DNA of 64,000 nt from Echinicola pacifica DSM 19836 (lineage in GTDB: Bacteria; Bacteroidota; Bacteroidia; Cytophagales; Cyclobacteriaceae): NCBI RefSeq assembly GCF_000373245.1, contig NZ_KB890754.1:179635-243634 (forward strand), read 5' to 3'. The notes beneath the pieces are model-generated. The model searched no databases and was not told the origin of the DNA. It saw nothing but the letters and a program-made list of their open reading frames with translations. Every line of letters starts with the position of its first letter. Within the stretch, counting starts at the first letter, position 1. The position numbers were made by a program, and so were the translations under genes. Positions 53,868 to 63,199 of the stretch are shown here, in pieces.

Positions 53868-54914
53868 TCAATGGGTATCGCTTACACCCGCATCCTCAAA
53901 GCTTGCCATCTCATTTAGGAATCGACAGGCGGAGTCGATGATGGGGTAGCATACGGCGATGCCGGAGCCTTCTCCCAGCCTCATATTTAAGCTTAAAAGG
54001 GCCTGGACTCCCATATATTCCAGTAAGGCTTGGTGGCCTTTTTCCTCCGAGCAGTGCACAAAAATGCAGTACTTCAGCAGGGTAGGATGAAGCTTAGAAG
54101 CAATAAGTGCAGCGATGCTGGAAATAAAGCCATCTACCATGATCGTCATCCCAAGTTCTGCCGCGCGGAGCATTCCCCCACACATTTGCGCTATTTCGAA
54201 GCCGCCTATTTTGGACAATAATAGGTAATAATCTTTTAAATCGATACCATTAAGATTAAATAATACCTTTTTTAAGTGATTTACCTTGGTTTTATATTGT
54301 GAATCACTGGTGCTCGTGCCCTTTCCGATGCACTTTTCCAGAGGTATATCTGTGATATAATGCATTAGTAGCGCCGAAGAGGAGGTGTTTCCAATACCCA
54401 TTTCTCCAAATCCAATGATATTGCAGCCATTTTGGCTAATCATTTCGACTATTTCTGCGCCTTTGGCGATGGCACGGTGGCAGTCTTCCAGACTCATGGC
54501 ATCTTCTTCCCTATAGTTTTTGGTGCCATAGGCGATTTTAGCAGAAATCAGGTCTTGATGAGGCTGCAGGTTGCCATTCACCCCAGCATCCACCACTTTC
54601 ATCTGGATATTATGCTGTCGAGCGAAGACATTGACTGCGGCACCTCCCTGGAGGAAATTATGGACCATCTGTAGGGTGACTTCCTGAGGATAAGGGTTGA
54701 CGATCCCTTCTTTGGCGATGCCATGGTCCCCTGCAAACACCAATAAATGGGGTGACTGCAACCGGGGCTGGAGGCGCTGTTGGATGAGGCCTAGCTGGAT
54801 GGCGATTTCTTCCAACTTCCCCAAGGAGCCCAGGGGTTTGGTTTTGCTGTCCACTTTAGCCTGCAAGGCGGGTAGAAGTGCTTGGTCGATCGCCGGGATA
54901 TTAAAGTGAATCAT
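53868..54914 (-). CDS. cobT: Nicotinate-nucleotide-dimethylbenzimidazole phosphoribosyltransferase
   Basis: CobT transfers the phosphoribosyl group from nicotinate mononucleotide to the lower-ligand base, giving alpha-ribazole phosphate. The 348 residues match the family. VDSKTKPLGSLGKLEEIA (about 21-37), FAGDHGIAKEGI, NFLQGGAAVNVFARQ, FGEMGIGNTSSSALL and the C-terminal RLGEGSGIA (the catalytic Glu) are present. Its start overlaps the upstream gene by 14 bases. Confidence 0.97.
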   Translation of the reverse strand: MIHFNIPAIDQALLPALQAKVDSKTKPLGSLGKLEEIAIQLGLIQQRLQPRLQSPHLLVFAGDHGIAKEGIVNPYPQEVTLQMVHNFLQGGAAVNVFARQHNIQMKVVDAGVNGNLQPHQDLISAKIAYGTKNYREEDAMSLEDCHRAIAKGAEIVEMISQNGCNIIGFGEMGIGNTSSSALLMHYITDIPLEKCIGKGTSTSDSQYKTKVNHLKKVLFNLNGIDLKDYYLLLSKIGGFEIAQMCGGMLRAAELGMTIMVDGFISSIAALIASKLHPTLLKYCIFVHCSEEKGHQALLEYMGVQALLSLNMRLGEGSGIAVCYPIIDSACRFLNEMASFEDAGVSDTH

Positions 54915-55635
54915 TGGGAGAGAGGATTAAATCTTGAAAATAAAAACCAATATCCTGAGCTGGTAGCTCGGTATGGCAGCTGTCCTCGGACTTTGGTGCG
55001 GGGTAGGAGCGAAGGACTTTTTCTCCTAAGGTAAAATCAATGGGAGATTTGAAGATTGGCCCGTCATATACGAAGGTATGGAACTCGCCATTTTCCCCGC
55101 AGGGGTCGATGTGCTTGGGTAAGTCCGCCAAAAAATCCCTATCAATGGTTCTCCCTACAAATTCTTCAGGGAGGTCTGGGGACTTTCCGCATACCACGAT
55201 GGTCTTAAATCCCAGCTCCAGGAATTCACGGATTAGCAGGTCCGTTTTCTTTCCCCAGAGGGGGAAAAGCCCTTTTAGATTGACTTCGGCTAGTTTCTGC
55301 TCTCTATAGGCCTTAAGGTCTTCCAGAAAGATATCGCCAAAAATACTGGCCTGTACACCTTGGGATTTTAGGGCCAGCAGGTTTTGTTGCATCAGCTCAT
55401 TATAGGTGCTCATGTCGGGGTTTTCGGGCACCATTATCTTTTTTAGCGGTAAGCCCAATTGCCGGGCTTGCTCTTCTAGCAGACTTACCCGCACGCCATG
55501 CATGCTGATGCGCTCGTACTGTTGGCTGACAGTGGTCAGCAGACTGCTGATCTCAATGGTGGGGTCTTGGAGACAATAGTATAGGGCCAGCGCGCTGTCC
55601 TTTCCACCACTCCAGTTGAATACACTTTTGTACAT
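54901..55635 (-). CDS. Dph6/COG2102-type ATP pyrophosphatase of the B12 operon
   Basis: A 244-residue N-type ATP pyrophosphatase related to diphthine-ammonia ligase (Dph6). The PP-loop is SGGKDSALAL (residues 9-18), and GENGEFHTFVYDGPIF is the second family motif. Bacteria do not make diphthamide, so the eukaryotic role cannot apply. Bacterial COG2102 members in cobalamin operons were proposed from comparative genomics to act in B12 salvage, perhaps by amidating or deamidating a corrinoid. Here it lies between cobU and cobT and overlaps cobT by 14 bases, behind a cobalamin riboswitch. The reaction is unproven. Confidence 0.88.
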   Translation of the reverse strand: MYKSVFNWSGGKDSALALYYCLQDPTIEISSLLTTVSQQYERISMHGVRVSLLEEQARQLGLPLKKIMVPENPDMSTYNELMQQNLLALKSQGVQASIFGDIFLEDLKAYREQKLAEVNLKGLFPLWGKKTDLLIREFLELGFKTIVVCGKSPDLPEEFVGRTIDRDFLADLPKHIDPCGENGEFHTFVYDGPIFKSPIDFTLGEKVLRSYPAPKSEDSCHTELPAQDIGFYFQDLILSPNDSL

Positions 55636-55683
55636 AGGATTAGGGTTTTGTAGGCTGGCGATGAAACCAGGAGTATAGAGGTG

Positions 55684-56193
55684 TTATTTGAGACTAAGAG
55701 GAAGTCCAGAAACCATAAAAGTAGCCTTATCCGCATTTTGGGCGATATGCTGATTGATCCAGCCCTGCAATTCGGTAAATTTTCTTCCAGCTTCTGTAGT
55801 GGCATGTAGCCCCATTCCTAGTTCATTGCTGATGATGATCAGGTGGCTATCTTCCGCTTGAAGGAATAGCTGATCCAGTTCTTTTTTGCATGCTTCCAGG
55901 CAGGCAGCCAGGTCACTTTTATGATCGGCATACCAGTTGGTGAGCCATAAAGTAATGCAATCCAGCACCACAGTTTTATGGCTTATATCCACCTTGCTGA
56001 GGAATTTCTCTTCCTCGATGGTCGTCCAGCGATGATCCCTATCGGACTGGTGTCTGCTCACTCGTTTTTGAAAATCCTTATCCCAGATCCGCGAGGTGGC
56101 CAGATAGAAAGGGGTTTGGGAGTTTTTTTCGGCTTCTAACTGAGCATATCGGCTTTTGCCTGATCGCTCACCGCCAGTGATATAGTGAATCAT
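55684..56193 (-). CDS. cobU: Adenosylcobinamide kinase / adenosylcobinamide-phosphate guanylyltransferase
   Basis: CobU phosphorylates adenosylcobinamide and adds GMP to give adenosylcobinamide-GDP. The 169 residues from the ATG at 56193 begin with the P-loop GGERSGKS (residues 6-13) and contain LDCITLWLTN, a catalytic His in VSRHQSDRDHRW, and ISNELGMGL. A frame up to 56268 would put 25 extra residues in front of the P-loop and is rejected. It overlaps the CWC gene stop by four bases (ATGA). Confidence 0.94.
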   Translation of the reverse strand: MIHYITGGERSGKSRYAQLEAEKNSQTPFYLATSRIWDKDFQKRVSRHQSDRDHRWTTIEEEKFLSKVDISHKTVVLDCITLWLTNWYADHKSDLAACLEACKKELDQLFLQAEDSHLIIISNELGMGLHATTEAGRKFTELQGWINQHIAQNADKATFMVSGLPLSLK

Positions 56194-56540
56194 ACTTTCT
56201 TGAGGTTTTGATAGGGGCAATTGGTGCAGCCATTGCCGCAGCATTTTCCTTGTCGTAATAGATACCAAGCCGAAAATACAAAAAATCCCTGGTCATTGAT
56301 GGTATAATCTATGCCCTCTATCAAGGAGCTGGGCTTGCCGAGCTGTTGGATTTGACGAATGCTGTCCGGGTCGAGCGCCTGCATCTTGATGGCAATATGT
56401 TCTTTGATCTTTTGAGCCAAACAGGCAGGGCAGAGGCAGGAGCCATTTTCTTCTAAGGGTAAGATAGGAGGAAAAGCACTGCACCAACATACTTTGGTGC
56501 AGGCAAAAGCTTTTTGGCAGGATGGGCAGTGCTTTTCCAT
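56190..56540 (-). CDS. Cysteine-rich CWC / DUF5522 protein
   Basis: A 116-residue soluble protein with about 13 cysteines. The N-terminal part CPSC...FACTKVCWCSAFPP is the Cys-rich CWC domain; a second cluster is CLCPACL. The C-terminal part GIDYTINDQGFFVFSAWYLLRQGKCCGNGCTNCPY is a DUF5522-type domain with another C-C-C-C set. It probably binds zinc or an iron-sulfur cluster. It sits 7 bases after btuB and overlaps cobU by four bases, so it is made with the B12 salvage enzymes. No function is known. Confidence 0.85.
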   Translation of the reverse strand: MEKHCPSCQKAFACTKVCWCSAFPPILPLEENGSCLCPACLAQKIKEHIAIKMQALDPDSIRQIQQLGKPSSLIEGIDYTINDQGFFVFSAWYLLRQGKCCGNGCTNCPYQNLKKV

Positions 56541-56547
56541 GCTTAAC

Positions 56548-58455
56548 CTAAAATTGGTATCGCGCTCCTAAATTGAACGTTCTGCCCTGGGTGGTGTACC
56601 CGTATATGGCAGTAAAATCCTCATCCAGAAGGTTGTTCACGCCTCCGAAAAGCTGCAACTTATTCTGAAGGACTCCTTGCTGGAGGTATAAGTCTGCTAG
56701 TCCATAGCTGTCAAGCTCCACTTCACCTTGTCCCCAATCATATATGGTTCTCTGGCTGGTAAAGTTGTATTTAAGGTTGACGACGGTGAATTTAGCCGGC
56801 TGGGTATTGAAAGCAAGCCCCCATTTGGTGGCTGGAATGCGGTAGAAAGACTCCGGCTTATCGGTGCTTACATGCGCATAATTTGCTTTTACAGTTAAAA
56901 ACTCATTGGCAATCCACGAGAAATCTGCCTCAAAACCTTCCACTCGGCGTTGGTCGGTGGTGTTTTGGTATTCGGCGCCCAGGTAATTGTTGTCCGCATC
57001 AAAGAGGGAGACAAATTCAATTGGATCTCTTTCATCACGTGTAAAATGTACCAGGTTGATGATGAAGCTTTGCCCTATATAGAAGGATACTCCTTGCTCA
57101 TAATTGAGGGATTCCTCAGGATTAAGGCCTTCATTGCCATAGTCTGGCGAGTGAAGCTGATATAAGGTGGGCGTCAAATAACTAGTGGATACTGAAGCCA
57201 GGATTTTCGCAGTAACCTGATCGGAAACCTGGAAATTATAGCTAGGGTTGACATTATAGATAAACTTGGCATCGTAGGCGGAGTGGGTGTTTACCCTTGC
57301 TCCAGCATGAAGATTAAAGCCACTCTCGGCTTCATAAAATACCGATGCATAAGGGTCAAAAATCGTGAAGCTGTTGTTGTCAAATTCCAACTGCCCTGGT
57401 TGTTCGTAGCTTAATTCCTGCAAGTTTAGCCCCCACAGCGCCTTAAGCCCTGGCGCCAGCTGATGCTCCTGCGTCAGGTCCAATTGCAGATTTCTGCCTT
57501 TATAGCTGGATGGGTAAGCGCTATAAAACTCCCGATCATTCGTATTATATAAGGCGCGGAGTTTAATATTCCCCTTGTCATATTGGTAAGTTGGCGTAAG
57601 GCCTATACGAAACTGCTCACCGACCTGGTGGTTAGAAGCATCTAGGAAGGGACCATCATCATAATCGGCCTTCATATCATCATAGCCACTGAGGAAGTCC
57701 ACCGAAAAGCGCTCGGTAACCTGATAACCCAATTTTACTAAGGCGTTTTTGCGATCCATACCATCTTTCCCAAAAGCCACATCTGACTGCTCGTCAGAGG
57801 CAGAGCTAAATCCCTGGGAGTGAAAAAGCCCGCCAGAAACCATGTATTTCAGCTTTTCGCTGCTGCCAGAAAGGCTGATATTGCCTTTATAAGTGTTGAA
57901 GGATCCACCGCTAAAATCGACGGTGCCTGCCAGTGGAGATCCCGATTTGGCGTCTTTGAGCTTGATATTGATCACTGCGGCGGAGGCTCCTGTGCCGTAT
58001 AGGGTGCTCAGACCTCCTTTTAGGATTTCTATAGATTCCACCTGGTCCACAGACAGCAGCCTGAGGTCAAATGTCGCAGAAGCGCCGGAGGGATCATTGA
58101 TGGGACTGCCGTCGATAAGGATAAGGGTGTTTTTGCTGCTCGCTCCTCTCACAAAATAACTGATATTGGTTCCAGGAGAACTGAAATTACCATCGATTTG
58201 AACGCCAGGAACTTCATTTAGCAGGTCAGCAACGGTTTTACCGGCATTTTGACGGATGTCCTTTTCGCTGAGTTTGTAGATGGTTTTTCCTGATTTTTCG
58301 GCAGGAATTTCGAATTTTGTTCCAGTCACCAGCACTTCATCAAGGTCCTGGGTATCCTGTGCCCAAGCGGCGCCCGAGAGGCACATGCTGCTAAGGAGGC
58401 TGCTTACTAAGACGGATTTCTTAGTAATGAAAATGGAGAATAAATTTTTGTTCAT
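56548..58455 (-). CDS. btuB: TonB-dependent corrinoid receptor BtuB
   Basis: BtuB takes vitamin B12 and other corrinoids across the outer membrane using TonB. The 635 residues start with a signal peptide (about 1-33, ending GAAWAQ), then DTQDLDEVLVTGTKFE with the TonB box (DEVLVTG), a plug domain (about 55-160, RGASSKNTLILIDGSPINDPSG) and a 22-strand-type barrel ending in ARYQF with a terminal aromatic. Only a weak carboxypeptidase-type domain is absent, unlike SusC. The cobalamin riboswitch upstream and the cob genes downstream fix the substrate class. Confidence 0.92.
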   Translation of the reverse strand: MNKNLFSIFITKKSVLVSSLLSSMCLSGAAWAQDTQDLDEVLVTGTKFEIPAEKSGKTIYKLSEKDIRQNAGKTVADLLNEVPGVQIDGNFSSPGTNISYFVRGASSKNTLILIDGSPINDPSGASATFDLRLLSVDQVESIEILKGGLSTLYGTGASAAVINIKLKDAKSGSPLAGTVDFSGGSFNTYKGNISLSGSSEKLKYMVSGGLFHSQGFSSASDEQSDVAFGKDGMDRKNALVKLGYQVTERFSVDFLSGYDDMKADYDDGPFLDASNHQVGEQFRIGLTPTYQYDKGNIKLRALYNTNDREFYSAYPSSYKGRNLQLDLTQEHQLAPGLKALWGLNLQELSYEQPGQLEFDNNSFTIFDPYASVFYEAESGFNLHAGARVNTHSAYDAKFIYNVNPSYNFQVSDQVTAKILASVSTSYLTPTLYQLHSPDYGNEGLNPEESLNYEQGVSFYIGQSFIINLVHFTRDERDPIEFVSLFDADNNYLGAEYQNTTDQRRVEGFEADFSWIANEFLTVKANYAHVSTDKPESFYRIPATKWGLAFNTQPAKFTVVNLKYNFTSQRTIYDWGQGEVELDSYGLADLYLQQGVLQNKLQLFGGVNNLLDEDFTAIYGYTTQGRTFNLGARYQF

Positions 58456-58510
58456 AGCGTGACTAATGAGTTTGAATAATAAAACACTATGAACTTTCTG
58501 GAGAAATACT

Positions 58511-58540
58511 AAAACCGACCTTAGCGCTAAGGAGGGTTTT
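58511..58540 (-). promoter_or_regulatory. Hairpin between riboswitch and btuB (probable expression platform)
   Basis: CCTTAGCGCTAAGG (58519-58532) is a perfect palindrome, extended by AAAACC/GGTTTT after a two-base mismatch. It lies 56 bases upstream of btuB. On the minus strand it is followed by TTTTAGTATTTCT, a weak T tract, so it could be the terminator of the riboswitch expression platform. Confidence 0.55.
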
Positions 58541-58649
58541 CATAAGATGATGGATCATCCTACGGAACCGCCACTATCCGGACGACAGCGAGAACTGCCC
58601 ACACAGATATTGGGATGGTTTCATGGCTTTTCACCCGAAAGCTCTGAAA

Positions 58650-58840
58650 ATTAAATTGATGGCAGGTCTTCTGACTCACTTCACTTCTGGCTCCTTCCCA
58701 TCTTTGCCGATCATAATCGGTGCAGACAGTGGTTTATTACCAGAAGTTTTTTGGAAGCTTACAGCTGCGGGTACAGTTTCGGTTTTGCACCGAATTCCCT
58801 ATTAAACCCCGCCTTTATGAAGGCTAGGGGTACCAAAAAC
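58650..58840 (-). promoter_or_regulatory. Cobalamin riboswitch
   Basis: The minus strand contains the conserved elements in order: AATAGGGAA followed by CGGTGCAAAACCG, ACTGTACCCGCAGCTGTAA (near 58760), the P6-P10 region, and the B12 box GTCAGAAGACCTGCC (58675-58661). Adenosylcobalamin binding to this RNA shuts off the downstream genes. The full arrangement before btuB and the cob genes makes this one of the safest non-coding calls in the window. Confidence 0.95.
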
Positions 58841-59068
58841 TTGCGCAAAGATAAGGAATTGGTCTTGAATATCACCTAATACTTTCCATGATTACTGATT
58901 TATATCTAGGTAGCAAAAGATAGCAGGCTGAAATCCTGAATTTTACTCGTTCAAATAGTTTCATTAAAAGCCTAAATAGATTTTTTACTGATAGATGTAG
59001 GTGAAAATAATTGACTGCTAGTAAAACTTACCATATATTGTTCATCGTCCATTTGCCCAATAACCGAT
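58841..59068. other. Intergenic region between the riboswitch and the HTCS gene
   Basis: About 230 bases holding the promoters of both divergent transcripts by position. No box matches TANNTTTG well. Confidence 0.3.
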
Positions 59069-62000
59069 ATGAAAGCACCTTTTACCTTTGCTTTGCTTAT
59101 GATCTTCCTGATCAGCGGCCAGGCTCAGCAGAAATCTTCCGCTGGGGGAGACTACCTTTTTGCCGCACTCACCGTGGAGCAGGGTTTGTCTAATAATAAT
59201 GTGACGGATATCTATCAGGATAGCGTGGGCTTCCTATGGGTAGCAACCAATTCTGGTCTTAACCGCTATGATGGCAGGGGCTTCAAAATATTTAAGAATG
59301 AACCGAATGATAGCACTTCCCTTCAGGAAATAAGCATAAGGAAGATCATGCCGGGGCTGGACGGACAACTATGGTTGCTCAATCGTAATAATAATTTTGA
59401 GGTGTATGAGGGGACCACGGAAACTTTCCATGCCGACCTATCACCCTATGCTCGCCACTATAAGTGGCAGTCGGAGCAGATCAATTTCGTTTATTTGGAC
59501 CGTGGAGGAAGAATGTGGTTTGCCCACCCCAATAAGGGACTGAGCATCTATGATCCCAAGTCCAATACCACTGTGTACCTTCAGCATGAGCCGGAGAAGC
59601 CCCGCAGCCTGAGTTTTAATTCGATTTCAGCCATTGCCGAAAATAGCGCTGGGGAATACTGGCTGGTATATGCCAATGGGGCGATTGATATCCTGGATCC
59701 TATCCAGCTAGCCGTAAAGCGTAGGATCGAGCTGTTGGATATGGAGCATGATCTCCTGACCGATGACTTTAAGATCTTCATCGATAGCGAGGATGATGTG
59801 TGGCTGTATCGCTATGAAAATGGCGGTGGGCTTTATTATTATGATCGTCAGGCTGATAGGATGCAGCATATTTATAAAAATTCCTCCTATATCAAGCTAA
59901 ATAATGATCAGGTAAGGGGCATCATCGAGAATAAACCTGGAGAAATCTGGGTGGGGACAGACCATGGTGGAATAAATATCATAGATAAGGACAGTCGGAC
60001 GGTCCAGTTTATCAATCATGAGGCAGAAAATCCCCACAGCCTGGCCCAAAATAGCGTATATGCACTGTTCAAAGACCGATCAGGCGTGGTCTGGGTAGGT
60101 ACTTTTAAGAATGGCATCAATTTCTATAATGAAAAGCTAGTTCGCTTCCCCCATATCCAGCATAGCCTTACCAGCAGCCGCTCACTTCCCTATGATGATA
60201 TCAACTGTATGGTGGAGGATGCCCAGGGCAATTTTTATATTGGTACTAATGGAAATGGCCTGATCCATTACGATCGAGCCAGCCAGAAATACACCGTATA
60301 TAAGCATCAAAAAGACAATCCTCATAGCCTGGCAGGAGATATAATTGTGGACTTACTGATGGACAGCAAGGGGAGACTTTGGATAGGAACTTATCTGACA
60401 GGCTTGAGCAAGTTGGAGGAGGATACCTTCACCAACTATAAACCCCAGGCTGGGAATGCCTCCAGCCTCGCCGGAGAAAGTATCTGGGAGCTGTATGAGG
60501 ATAAGGAGGGGAATATATGGATAGGTACCCTGCGCAATGGCTTGGAAAGATACGAGCCTGAGACCGATGGTTTCCTCCATTATCAGCAGAATATGGGTTC
60601 TTATTACCTGCATTGCAATTATATCTCAGCCATCCAGCAGGATCACCTTGGCAACTTATGGATCGGCGGAGGAAATGGCATCGATGTGGTAAACTTCAAA
60701 AATGGATCGGCGAATTATTATAATCACCTGGTGGGAGATACCAGCACACTAGTGGGAGACAATGTCCTTGACATCTATGAAGACAGCCAAAATGGAGTAT
60801 GGGTGGCCACGACGCAGGGTTTGAGTTATTATGATCATAGAAATCAGAAATTCACCAATTTCTCCGAAAAAGATGGACTGCCTTCCGATCATATATTTAA
60901 GGTATTGGAAGATGAGGAGGGACACCTGTGGCTCAGCACCACGAGGGGCTTGAGTCAGGCATTGGTGGATAGGTCAGGAAGCATACCAACTATACAATTC
61001 CGGAATTTTGGTATGGGTGATGGCTTGCAGGGGAATGCGTTTAATGAAAACTCTGCCTTGAAAACCAGCCGGGGCGAATTGATTTTTGGCGGAGCCAATG
61101 GCTATAATATTTTTTATCCCGAGCAGGTAAAGATCAATCAGGAGAAGCCTCGGGTAGTGTTGACGGGCTTTCAGTTGTTCAATAAAAATGTGCCTATAGG
61201 AGGGGAAGTTTCTGGAAGGGTATTATTTGATAAGAGCATCACGCTTACCGATAAGATCACCCTGAAACACCATGAAGATGTGATTTCGCTGGAATTTTCG
61301 GCATTGAATTATATCCATTCCTCCAAAAATACCTATAAATACCAGCTGGAAGGTTTTGATAATGACTGGGTGGAAGTAAAGGATGGGGTGACCAAGGCCA
61401 TTTATACCAACTTGGATCCTGGAAATTATGTGTTTAAGGTCAAGGCCTCTAATAATGATGGGGTGTGGGCAGATGAGGCAGCGATGGTGCAGATAGAGGT
61501 GCTTGCGCCTTTTTGGCAAACCCCATTGGCTTTTCTGATATATATATTGCTGGGCATAGCTATCATCATCATCATCCAGCGGGAAATTATCTCTAGAGAA
61601 AAGGTGCGGCTTCAGCTGGAGCAAGACCGGCAAGAAGCCAGAAGAATGCATGAGATGGATAGGATGAAAACTCGCTTTTTTACTAATGTCAGCCATGAGT
61701 TCCGCACTCCACTTACGCTGATCCTGACCCCCATCGAGAAGCTCCTTTCCGACCAGCATGCCGATAAAGATAAGCATCATTATCTTACGATCCAGCGAAA
61801 TGCCAGGAGACTCATGAACCTGATCAATCAACTTCTGGATATCAAGAAAATCGAGACCGAAGGGGTGGAGCTCCAGCCTTTGGAGGGGAATATCATACGC
61901 TTCCTGGAGGAAACCACCACCTCCTTTGAGGACTTATCGACCAAGAAGCATATCCAGTTGGAATTCCAGTCGGATATAGAGCTGCTTTTTACCAATTTTG

Positions 62001-63199
62001 ATGCGGATAAGCTAGAGAAGATAATGTTTAACCTGCTTTCCAATGCATTTAAGTTTACTGATGAGGGTGGTCAGATCAAGGTGAATGTTCAGTATTCTCC
62101 GGAGGAGAAACCAAAGGGCACCTTAACTATAGAGGTCGCTGATACTGGAATGGGGATAAGCGAGGAGGACCAGCAGCAGATTTTTGAGCGGTACTTTACG
62201 GGCCAAGCTCCCAGTGATTCGCTCAATCAGGGAAGTGGTATCGGTCTGAGCATAGTCAGGGAGTTTACCCGACTGCACGGAGGCACTATCAGGCTGAAAA
62301 GCCAACTGGGAAAAGGAAGTGTTTTCACTATTTCCCTGCCCGTGGAGGCGCTTAGTCCGGGCATGGAGGAGGAAGAATATAGGGAAGAATGGGAAGCTGA
62401 CAGTGATAGGAAGACCATCCTTTTGGTGGAGGACAATGAAGAATTTATCCATTACCTCAAAGGAGTGCTGGTGGAAGAGTATGCCGTCATCACCGCCCCA
62501 AATGGTATAGAAGGTGAAAAACAAGCCTTTCAGCATATTCCAGATCTGATCATAAGTGATATCATGATGCCTGGTAAGACAGGGGTGGAGCTATGCCAGC
62601 TGCTGAAACATGACCTGCGTACCTCTCATATTCCCATCATCCTGCTGACGGCCAAGACCTCCGAGGAGAAACAGCTGGAAGGGCTCGACAGCGGGGCAAA
62701 TCACTATATCACTAAGCCCTTCAAGGTGGAGCTATTAATGCTAAGAATAAGAAATCTTCTGGCAGAAAGGCAGTTGCTTCAGGAGCGTTTTCAGAAGCGG
62801 ATAGGCGTCATCACCAGTGAAGTGCAGCTGGAATCTATGGATGATAAGCTCATTCAGAAGGCGGTAAAAATAGTGGAAGACAATATGGATAATCCTGAGC
62901 TATCTGTGGAGATGCTCAGCAGTGAGCTGGCGATGAGCCGAGTGCACCTGTATAAGAAGCTCACCTCACTGACAGGGCAGAAGCCGCTGGAATTTATCCG
63001 GCTCATTCGCCTGGAGCGCGCAGCACAGCTACTGCAGCAAAACCAACTCAATGTTTCCGAAGTAGCCTATGAAGTAGGCTATACCAATGCCAAGTATTTC
63101 ACCAAACACTTCAAAGCGAGGTATAAGGTGATTCCTTCAGTATATGCCAAGCAGCCTTATGCTATTTCTGAAAATGGCGATGAAGCAGAGGACGATTAA
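59069..63199 (+). CDS. Hybrid two-component system regulator (HTCS)
   Basis: A 1376-residue one-protein sensor-regulator, typical of polysaccharide utilisation loci in Bacteroidota. It binds an oligosaccharide in the periplasm and activates the adjacent locus. Order: signal/N-terminal helix (about 1-19), two seven-bladed beta propellers of Reg_prop repeats (about 30-690, many FLWVATNSGLNRYD-like motifs), a Y_Y_Y Ig-like domain (about 710-810), one membrane helix (TPLAFLIYILLGIAIIIIIQ, about 817-838), HisKA with His876 in NVSHEFRTP, HATPase_c (GSGIGLSIVREF), a receiver with Asp1164 in ISDIMMPG, and an AraC-type helix-turn-helix at about 1265-1360. All key catalytic residues are present. It likely controls the susC that follows. 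Confidence 0.97.
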   Translation: MKAPFTFALLMIFLISGQAQQKSSAGGDYLFAALTVEQGLSNNNVTDIYQDSVGFLWVATNSGLNRYDGRGFKIFKNEPNDSTSLQEISIRKIMPGLDGQLWLLNRNNNFEVYEGTTETFHADLSPYARHYKWQSEQINFVYLDRGGRMWFAHPNKGLSIYDPKSNTTVYLQHEPEKPRSLSFNSISAIAENSAGEYWLVYANGAIDILDPIQLAVKRRIELLDMEHDLLTDDFKIFIDSEDDVWLYRYENGGGLYYYDRQADRMQHIYKNSSYIKLNNDQVRGIIENKPGEIWVGTDHGGINIIDKDSRTVQFINHEAENPHSLAQNSVYALFKDRSGVVWVGTFKNGINFYNEKLVRFPHIQHSLTSSRSLPYDDINCMVEDAQGNFYIGTNGNGLIHYDRASQKYTVYKHQKDNPHSLAGDIIVDLLMDSKGRLWIGTYLTGLSKLEEDTFTNYKPQAGNASSLAGESIWELYEDKEGNIWIGTLRNGLERYEPETDGFLHYQQNMGSYYLHCNYISAIQQDHLGNLWIGGGNGIDVVNFKNGSANYYNHLVGDTSTLVGDNVLDIYEDSQNGVWVATTQGLSYYDHRNQKFTNFSEKDGLPSDHIFKVLEDEEGHLWLSTTRGLSQALVDRSGSIPTIQFRNFGMGDGLQGNAFNENSALKTSRGELIFGGANGYNIFYPEQVKINQEKPRVVLTGFQLFNKNVPIGGEVSGRVLFDKSITLTDKITLKHHEDVISLEFSALNYIHSSKNTYKYQLEGFDNDWVEVKDGVTKAIYTNLDPGNYVFKVKASNNDGVWADEAAMVQIEVLAPFWQTPLAFLIYILLGIAIIIIIQREIISREKVRLQLEQDRQEARRMHEMDRMKTRFFTNVSHEFRTPLTLILTPIEKLLSDQHADKDKHHYLTIQRNARRLMNLINQLLDIKKIETEGVELQPLEGNIIRFLEETTTSFEDLSTKKHIQLEFQSDIELLFTNFDADKLEKIMFNLLSNAFKFTDEGGQIKVNVQYSPEEKPKGTLTIEVADTGMGISEEDQQQIFERYFTGQAPSDSLNQGSGIGLSIVREFTRLHGGTIRLKSQLGKGSVFTISLPVEALSPGMEEEEYREEWEADSDRKTILLVEDNEEFIHYLKGVLVEEYAVITAPNGIEGEKQAFQHIPDLIISDIMMPGKTGVELCQLLKHDLRTSHIPIILLTAKTSEEKQLEGLDSGANHYITKPFKVELLMLRIRNLLAERQLLQERFQKRIGVITSEVQLESMDDKLIQKAVKIVEDNMDNPELSVEMLSSELAMSRVHLYKKLTSLTGQKPLEFIRLIRLERAAQLLQQNQLNVSEVAYEVGYTNAKYFTKHFKARYKVIPSVYAKQPYAISENGDEAEDD

